Positions 24,660 to 37,500 of a stretch of 37,500 nucleotides of DNA are shown one piece after another; within the stretch, counting starts at the first letter, position 1; every line of letters begins with the position of its first letter. Made by a program: the position numbers and the translations under genes. The DNA comes from Chrysomallon squamiferum (Eukaryota > Mollusca > Gastropoda > Neomphalida > Peltospiridae), in assembly GCA_012295275.1 (NCBI GenBank), contig CM022679.1, forward strand, positions 23,612,002-23,649,501, in the 5' to 3' direction. The notes beneath the pieces were generated by a model. It was not told the origin of the DNA and ran no database searches. It saw nothing but the letters and a program-made list of their open reading frames with translations.

Positions 24660-26028
24660 AAGATAAAATAAGTAAATAAATGAATTACATTTCATATCTA
24701 TACACTTCTACGTCTTAAGCTTCCTAAACTAGTACTACTAGTATACTACCATCTCAACTAATACCTATTTTCTACATACTAGTATCGTTCTAATAATAAT
24801 GACAACGACGACGATGATGATATGAAATAATATTTCTCTCTCACGCACACACACAACACTCTCCAGCAATGTCATTACTGTCTTACACTAAACATTACTG
24901 AGTCGGTTTCAGAAGAAAAATACCCGTTTGATGTTTAGCTGGTTGCCCTGCACACTATATTTCATATAATCAGAAGATCCATACTAATTTTGTTGGACGC
25001 TTCGTAATTTGTGTTTTCCTCTTCGCCAGTATAGTAATGTTTATCTATTACTTGTTTGGAAAACGTCGCGTGTTTTGTAAGCATTTTTTTACGAAATACG
25101 TCACAAAAAATGTCTTGACGTCAAAACGTTGTGTTAGTTATTGTAACATTTCGTTTCTGATCTGAAATACTATTATTTAAGCATCGTTTGGAATCCATAA
25201 CCTTACCCCACTCCACGAATCGTATTGTATTCTGAAAGTAAATCAATCCACAATATGGTATCACTTTTTCCTTAATTCTGGATAATCTCGTTGGAGTGGT
25301 TTAAGTTACCATACTTTAATTTCCGAATGGTAACGAATAAATAATTGTAACGTTTCGACAGTTTTCCGAAAATATTTGGCTAAATGGCTTATTAGATCTA
25401 TATAATTTCTCTTTTTTTTTTTTTTTTTTTTGAAGCTCTTTAACATGTAAATGTAAATTTGTCATAAATAAATAAATAAATAAATACACAAAAACAGTTA
25501 CTAGAATTACCCTTAATTAATAATAATATTTTAACATTTCATATGGACTCTTAAAAAATGATTATGTTCTATTTTAGAAAAATTTAAAATACATTTAGTT
25601 ATTAAATGCATATTAAATTTGCTATTGTAATGGCTTTTGGGTCAAAGTTTAACTTTTCTACATGCTGTCAGCACGTGATTTAAAAGGCCAGTAGATACTG
25701 GCATTGCACAATTAAATTTTTGATATGTCTTTTTATGCATATCTAATGGACAGTTTTTCATAAAATTATTTGTGGATGGCTTTTAGCATACAGACATAAT
25801 CTTTATGTTTAATTAAAAACTAAACTAAAGCTGTTTAAGTTTGTTTTTCGTTTTTTCGCCTATTGATATATTTTTTCCTGATGGTTTTCGAAAATTTTTA
25901 CAACAATAAATTTTATTTATTTTTTTTTTTTTTTTCAAACGTTTGTAGGCCACAATTTCTGTTTCCTTTTATTTTTTTTTTTTTTTTTTTTTACTCTATC
26001 AGAACCTAAGTAAACAACAACAACCACA

Positions 26029-26067
<39 letters not shown>

Positions 26068-26077
26068 AATAATAATG

Positions 26078-26109
<32 letters not shown>

Positions 26110-26242
26110 CAATAAATATATATTACACTTTAATTTTGTTTTTCTTCTTTTCAGTTATCTTCATTGTCTACTTTAATCGTACACCAGGAGGTTAAATAAT
26201 AATTTTAAAAAAACTGTTGTCAGTTTAAATATCAGTCCAGAT

Positions 26243-26329
<87 letters not shown>

Positions 26330-26800
26330 ATTTGAAATCCGTATAAAGAAAAGTAAATATTTGAGTGTGTGTATCTCCATCTACCTGTCTTACTATCTGT
26401 CACTCCATCTATCTGTCTTACTATCTGTCACTCATTCTGTATGATTTTCTGTCTGTCTGTATTTCACAAATTTAAAATATACAAATTAAAAATTTAATAT
26501 TATTATTAAATAAAAGAAAATTATTTTTCAAAGTTTTGTGTTTGTTGTAATTTATTTTATGGAAATAGTTTTAAACAACAACAACAAAACAAGTAATAAA
26601 TAAATAATCTATTACAAAGTAAAAGAGAAACAAAAAGAAGAAAAACAATTTAACGGTTTTATTCATAGCAAACGCTCCGTCAAAAACTTACTGTTTATTA
26701 CTAAAAAAATTATTCCTTACTATTTAAAATTATTATTAACCTTTGTACCAACAGAAAAACTAGCAAAAACAGGAAAGGAGCTGCCATCAATATTGACTAT
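24660..26800. other. Intergenic region between head-to-head GON and mRpS34 genes
   Basis: Carries the presumed promoter and leader of the GON gene; a palindromic CRE-like TGACGTCA lies at 25116-25123. Low-complexity tracts: T-runs (25412-25431, 25920-25935, 25974-25992), (CTA)n (26028-26067), (AAT)n (26083-26105) and (GA)n (26245-26327). No additional exon was recognised. Confidence 0.5.
26245..26327. repeat. (GA)n microsatellite
   Basis: Uninterrupted GA tract about 600 bases upstream of mRpS34. Confidence 0.97.
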
Positions 26801-26819
26801 ATTTGCATCACAGAAGAAA

Positions 26820-26831
26820 ACAAATGGCGGC
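26820..26831 (+). promoter_or_regulatory. YY1-like element in the mRpS34 promoter
   Basis: The sequence ACAAATGGCGGC sits about 96 bases upstream of the mRpS34 start codon in otherwise AT-rich DNA. It matches the YY1 core AAnATGGCGGC, which is common at TATA-less promoters of nuclear genes for ribosomal and mitochondrial proteins. No TATA box is evident nearby. Its ATG is followed in frame by GCG GCG CCC ATA CAA TAG, so it would only be a short upstream ORF if transcribed. Confidence 0.55.
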
Positions 26832-26926
26832 GCCCATACAATAGTGTTGTACAATGTCAAATTTCAATAACTTCTTTGTTAACTGAGTAGTTGGTGTCAT
26901 TTTTTGCATTATAATCATTTAACACG

Positions 26927-27848
26927 ATGCCTATCAAATATGTTGGACGATACGGATTCTTTCGTGGGAAAACCCTGCATGAAATAGCTAGAAACTTAAA
27001 ACATTTTGGTGTTGGTCGAGTTGTTGCTCGAAGCAACTTTCTGCAACGTTACCCAGAAAAGAGTTTTTATCGTTTAACCAAAGTGATTCCTGATATGACA
27101 GATACAGTAAGTACAGAAAGAAAGACATAAACAGCACGAGAACGGTGGACGATATTAGAACCAAAAGTAATAGTGCTACTGCTTCTGTAAATTGTAATAC
27201 TTATTAATATTATACCTCATTTTATTCAACTTATTGTTAGTGTTATTACTACTAGTACTAGTCTGACTCTAGTGTTACCAATTAAGCTACTACTAAAAGT
27301 AAATAACTAACCACCTAATTTGATTAACAATCTAAGTTTAATAAGACTATTATAAAAATATATTATATAAATATGAAATAATAATCCTTGGCCATTTTCC
27401 TTTCCAGTGATATGATGTTTGTTTATTTTGACCCTTATCACATTGTTTTGTACATAGAAGTGTATAATACTGCTCAAAGAACAAGTGATTTAATACATAT
27501 ACAAAAGAAAAGATGTGCTTAAATGCATCTATTTTGTTAGTAGTAAAACTTTGTCAGAATTTTGTTCATTGTGATTGTTATTTCACACAAGTAGCTAGTT
27601 AACAGTAATTGTCTTTGTTTTGATTGTAGAAATGTTATGATAAATTTATAATCATTCATTTTCTTATTCCTTTTTTTGCACATTTATGTTTAAACTTTAT
27701 AGCCTATGAAAGTAAATAGCGTTTACATATTATATTGTGCCAAAAGTCTTTGTAAGCATTTTAGTGCTTTAAAAAAAAGGATGAGACATGAAAGTTTGTT
27801 TTCTTCAGTATTTTTTTAAATAAAAATCCACAAAAATAAATAACAAAA

Positions 27849-27919
<71 letters not shown>

Positions 27920-28013
27920 CTTTCCCAAAGACACAAAAATCTTTAATGTAATTTATTAAAAGTTTATTGCAAACTATTTTTATATAAAAGTTGATTTTCC
28001 TCTCAAAGTATCT

Positions 28014-28053
<40 letters not shown>

Positions 28054-28654
28054 CAAATTAGTAATAAAATAAACATTAATTATTAAAGATTAGCTTTTGG
28101 TGTTCACATAAAGTTGCTATATATTTAGGTTTTCTGAAATTTGAAACATTGGTATAACACACAAAATACATACATACATGAACACATAAATATGCACACA
28201 TATAAAACACACACACACACAGATATACACATACACACAGACAGATATATACATGCAGAACATACACATATATGATTACAATGGAAATAATTAAACATTT
28301 TACTTAAACATTGAATTCTATTTTATAATTTTTCAGTCACTAACCCGATGCACTGCCTGGGGACTGAGAACATTTCGAGGTAACGAGTTAGGAGAGTTCA
28401 GAATTGATTCTGGTCACAAACCAGACTGGGTTCTCATTCCAAAAGAAGAAGAAGAATTGTTCTGTAAGATCGAAGCAAAGTGGAATCGGAATCAAAAGAT
28501 ACCACAAGACCTGCCATGTCCCCCTCTCCTCGAAGCTCTTGTCAAGCAGGAAATGGAAGCCAGTGGAGAAGATACTTCTAAACCTATAAAATTACCTGTG
28601 TCTGTTCGTAAAGGAGTTGTCAGTAAAGAGAAAAGAGCAGAACAAAGTGTTTAG
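26927..28654 (+). CDS. mRpS34: Mitochondrial small-subunit ribosomal protein mS34 (2 exons, 165 aa)
   Basis: Exon 1 is 26927-27106 and exon 2 is 28337-28654, both in phase 0, with donor ACA|GTAAGT and acceptor TTTTTCAG. The product is a metazoan-type component of the mitochondrial 28S ribosomal subunit. Conserved blocks visible against the family are FGVGRVVAR (27-35), YRLTKVIPDMTD (48-59), AWGLRTFRG in exon 2 and PDWVLIPKEEEE. The last resembles human DWRLVPKHEEE. At 165 residues it is shorter than the human protein (about 218), mostly because the N-terminus is shorter. No in-frame ATG lies a short distance upstream, and the start follows the promoter element closely. The 1.2-kb intron holds a (GA)n tract, a (TA)n tract and a CA-rich stretch. 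The gene is head to head with the GON gene. Confidence 0.93.
27853..27917. repeat. (GA)n microsatellite in the mRpS34 intron
   Basis: Uninterrupted GA tract. A (TA)n tract follows at about 28016-28048 and CA-rich sequence at 28190-28270, all within the single intron. Confidence 0.97.
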
Positions 28655-28686
28655 TAACAGTGTGTTGTTGCTACTGTGAATTACTT

Positions 28687-28692
28687 AATAAA
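28687..28692 (+). terminator. Poly(A) signal of mRpS34
   Basis: AATAAA lies 33 bases past the stop codon of mRpS34, in TTAATAAACTTTAT. It is a canonical signal at a short but normal distance. Confidence 0.75.
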
Positions 28693-31092
28693 CTTTATAT
28701 TAAAAATGTTTTTGAAGTTATAATTTGGTGATTTGTTTAGTGATACTGTGTGCGTTAAGTATAATGGGTTTGAACAATGATTCCTGTTTTTGCAGATCTG
28801 TTTGGCTTTTTGTGTGTGTATGTGTGAGAATAAGTGCATATGTGTGTGTTTGTACATTCTCAATAATAGATCTGTCAAGGTCACAGAATGCAATCATTAC
28901 TAAACAGTTTTGTTATAACTAACTTAATTTTTTTGTTTTCTTTTTTTCTTCAGTTTTTAATTTGCTGCTTCACAGTTAATGTTTATGATGCATGCTTTTG
29001 AATATTAGATTTAAAAAAAATCTGAAAATATACAGAAAGGTTTCAGGTCATATAATCACGTTTTTTATTTTTCTTCTTTTATTATTATTTTCCTCCTCGA
29101 TCTCTCTTTATAACTTTATTTTATTTATTTTTTTATCCCGTCTGTCTCTCTAATTACTCCAGAGCAAGACAGTAAAGGTCAAAAGATTTAATTCAGTGCC
29201 CAAATGAGATGACTGTTTGAAATTCCTACCCTGTCTAAAGATTTGTTCAGAGTGAATGGACTTAACACAAAGCCGTTCATTAACTCAACCAGATGTTTAA
29301 CTGAGGCAAACAGACTATTTAATTCCTTTGCCAGTGACAGGAGCTTGCTTGGTATTCTTAGTCGCTATTCCATTACCACTTGTAATCTCGACAGTTAATT
29401 CCATGTTTTGAGAATAAAATAAGAAAACAATAACAGACATTTTAGAACCTCGATAACATCTAGCAGAGATATAATACTAACTGTGTCAGATTTAAACAGT
29501 GGTAAAGTTGATTTGTCATCAGTTATAAATATTTGCAGAAGAGCATCACTCATTTCTAATTTAGAAAACACAAACAAGTTTATCATGTTCAGGATGAAAG
29601 GGGAACACACTATTATTACATTCATGGGATAAAGTCTATATACCTCAGTATTATTTATTATCAGCTGTTTCTTTTATATTTTCTTTTATAACCGATCATT
29701 GAAATTTATTATATGTTGTTGAAATTACCAATAAGTCATTTTTGTTATGATTCAAGCTTGTGAAATTGTATGCACAACATCAGACCACTACAGAAATAAA
29801 GGCCAAACGATAATTTACGTTTTTAAAATATAGTTCTATAATTCTGCTATTGATTTTACCTAGAGAAATACACAACTGTCATTTACTACATTTCTCGACG
29901 TACAGATTCGACAGTACATTGGCACCTGACTCCAATTACGGGTAATCGTTTAGAAAGTATTACTATAACACCCGCGTCATTAAAACCGATTGTGTCGGTT
30001 ATTTCCGCGACTTCGCTCGGCAGATGAGCCAATAGATTGCGGAGGGATTAAGAGCGATACTAACTGAAAATGGCGGGAATTGGTCTTCGCAAAAGTAATG
30101 TCTAATGAAAAATGAAAATAAAATCAAAAATATTTACTTAGTTGCTGTAATTTAAGAATAGTTTTGAGGTCAGCTGCAAATGAACAATAATTTAAAATCA
30201 ATAAATAAAGTACAACAGATGGATACTATCTTGCACAAATTCGTATTTGGAAAAAAAAAAAAATATTAATAAATAGTCATTTATTTTTTATTTTTTAATC
30301 CTAGAAAACACAACACAAAAAAAAAAAATAATCACTTTATAATTTAAAAATAATAATAATACTCATAAGTATATATGTACATACACATAAATATACATAC
30401 TTTTATATCCATTTAAATAATATGCATGTGTTTACTGATGACTTTTTAAATTATAAAGCAATGAATATTTTTGTATTGTCTTGTTTGCTCCTTTTTTCCC
30501 CTTTCAAATATGATTTAATTGAAGAAAGTATTTACACACATTTATGTAATTTTATTTTAATTTGGCTAATATTGGAAAAAAAAAAAAAAAAAAAATTTCT
30601 AATATCATCTATAAGTATTAATATGATAAATATGTGGGGAAGACGAAATGAGAAAGTGGAGGTTGAAGAGATAAATTCCTTCTCTTTGTCGTACGGTTTC
30701 TATTAAACAAACAACAGTTAGCAGGCCATCCATTAAAGTAGGCAAACTTAAAAACAAGAACATCACAATTCCATTACACTCCACCGGCTCGTAAAGTTAC
30801 ATCGGTCCCTGGGTGATATTCGAGCGCCTGGAATTGGCGAATTTAAAACCAGATGGTGGATAAGTTAGTGAAGTTTGGAAGTACGACGTAGAAATGGTTC
30901 GTTTTTAACATAAATATGTTTTTGACTCGGTTTATAAGCGAATCACAACTGAGATGACGTAGAAAAAGCACTCTGCAATGAAGAGTTGGTAAATGTGATT
31001 ATTTTCTCTACAACAGTGAGAGTAATTACAGACAGAATTTGTCGTAGTGTTGGTTCTACGTTGAGAGATAGAGAGAAAAAAGACAATTAATA
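28693..31092. other. Intergenic region between mRpS34 and the discoidin gene
   Basis: Mostly AT-rich. Segment 29930-30110 is more G+C-rich with promoter-like motifs (separate entry). Segment 30740-31090 is complex and probably 5' flank or leader of the discoidin gene. A-runs lie at 30251-30262 and 30576-30594. No further coding exon was recognised. Confidence 0.5.
29975..30110 (+). promoter_or_regulatory. Promoter-like block with CCAAT and YY1/E2F-like motifs
   Basis: Contains several CpGs, AGCCAATAG (CCAAT box, about 30027-30035) and AAAATGGCGGGAATTGG (30067-30083), which combines a YY1-like ATGGCGG with an E2F-like GGCGGGAA. The ATG there opens ATG GCG GGA ATT GGT CTT CGC AAA followed by a GTAATG donor-like site. 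It could be a leader or first exon of the discoidin gene or of an unknown transcript. Confidence 0.35.
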
Positions 31093-36949
<5,857 letters not shown>

Positions 36950-37035
36950 GTATAATATAATAAGACAGAGGAAAAGAAAGAGTTATATTTATCAATATTT
37001 AAAAAAAAATGTATTATGTCATCTGTATTTCAGAA

Positions 37036-37038
37036 TGT

Positions 37039-37130
<92 letters not shown>
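37036..37130. repeat. (GT)n to (GA)n compound microsatellite
   Basis: About 14 GT units then about 34 GA units, probably in the next intron of the discoidin gene. A CAG just before it is acceptor-like but opens only into repeat. Confidence 0.96.
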
Positions 37131-37132
<2 letters not shown>

Positions 37133-37379
37133 ATGCATATGGTTATTTTTAATCTTCTTACATATTCTTTTTGTTTCCTTCTTTCTTTCTTTTTTCAGTT
37201 TTTGTTTGCTTATACTTGAAGTACATGCTTGTGTGCGATTCCAGTTCGTGTGTTGTTGTTGTTATTTTTTGTTTGTTTCTGTCATCTAAATTATTTTTGC
37301 ATATTTGAATCCTCTACTGTATAGTATTCAAACAGGAAAAAAATAATTTATAATGCTACGGCTAAAAAACGGATATGAT

Positions 37380-37380
37380 G

Positions 37381-37411
<31 letters not shown>
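37380..37411. repeat. Poly(A) run
   Basis: Adenine run of about 31 bases near the right edge. No exon was seen between 36950 and 37500. Confidence 0.93.
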
Positions 37412-37413
<2 letters not shown>

Positions 37414-37500
37414 TTGGTTTAAAAATTAAAGCTGTCCTTCTTTGATTTGTCTATTCTTTTACTAGAAGGAAAGAACAAATCAGTTGAGGTTAAAGTACTG

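Noticed and set aside
30422-30706. 94-codon plus frame with hydrophobic start
   Set aside because: AT-rich frame passing through a poly(A) run as poly-Lys, with no recognisable domain or splice support.

Overview
The window is nuclear DNA from an animal, most likely a lophotrochozoan invertebrate and tentatively a mollusc. It is AT-rich and packed with microsatellites: (GA)n, (TA)n, (CA)n, (AAT)n and homopolymers. Its genes are split by short GT-AG introns. The organism call rests on domain content and repeat style and is inference. I found no rRNA, tRNA, CRISPR array, viral gene or intact transposon.

Layout. Positions 1 to about 18,650 hold no gene I can defend. They contain microsatellites, minisatellites, a dispersed repeat present twice, and a 59-codon open frame with a leader-like start (741-920) that I can only call a candidate. 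A seven-exon gene on the minus strand (start 24640, stop 18815) encodes a 408-residue single-pass membrane protein with the order signal peptide, GON domain, thrombospondin type 1 repeat, transmembrane helix and acidic cytoplasmic tail. All six intron phases agree and the summed coding length is a multiple of three. About 2.3 kb away and head to head lies a two-exon plus-strand gene for mitochondrial ribosomal protein mS34 (26927-28654), with a YY1-like promoter element and a poly(A) signal. From 31093 to the right edge runs the 5' part of a plus-strand gene for a secreted or membrane discoidin (F5/8 type C) protein. Five exons are visible and the gene probably continues outside the window.

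How they relate. mS34 is a housekeeping protein. The two flanking genes both look like extracellular recognition or adhesion proteins, but nothing in the sequence proves that they act together.

The most unusual signal is in the introns. In both adhesion-type genes, degenerate tandem repeats just downstream of an exon resemble the exon-end plus 5' splice-site sequence itself, as though the exon-intron junction had seeded the repeat and left decoy donor sites. Further degenerate intronic repeats of about 50-60 bp, a 42-bp minisatellite 12 bases from a splice donor, and a perfect 24-bp hairpin add to an unusually repeat-structured set of introns.
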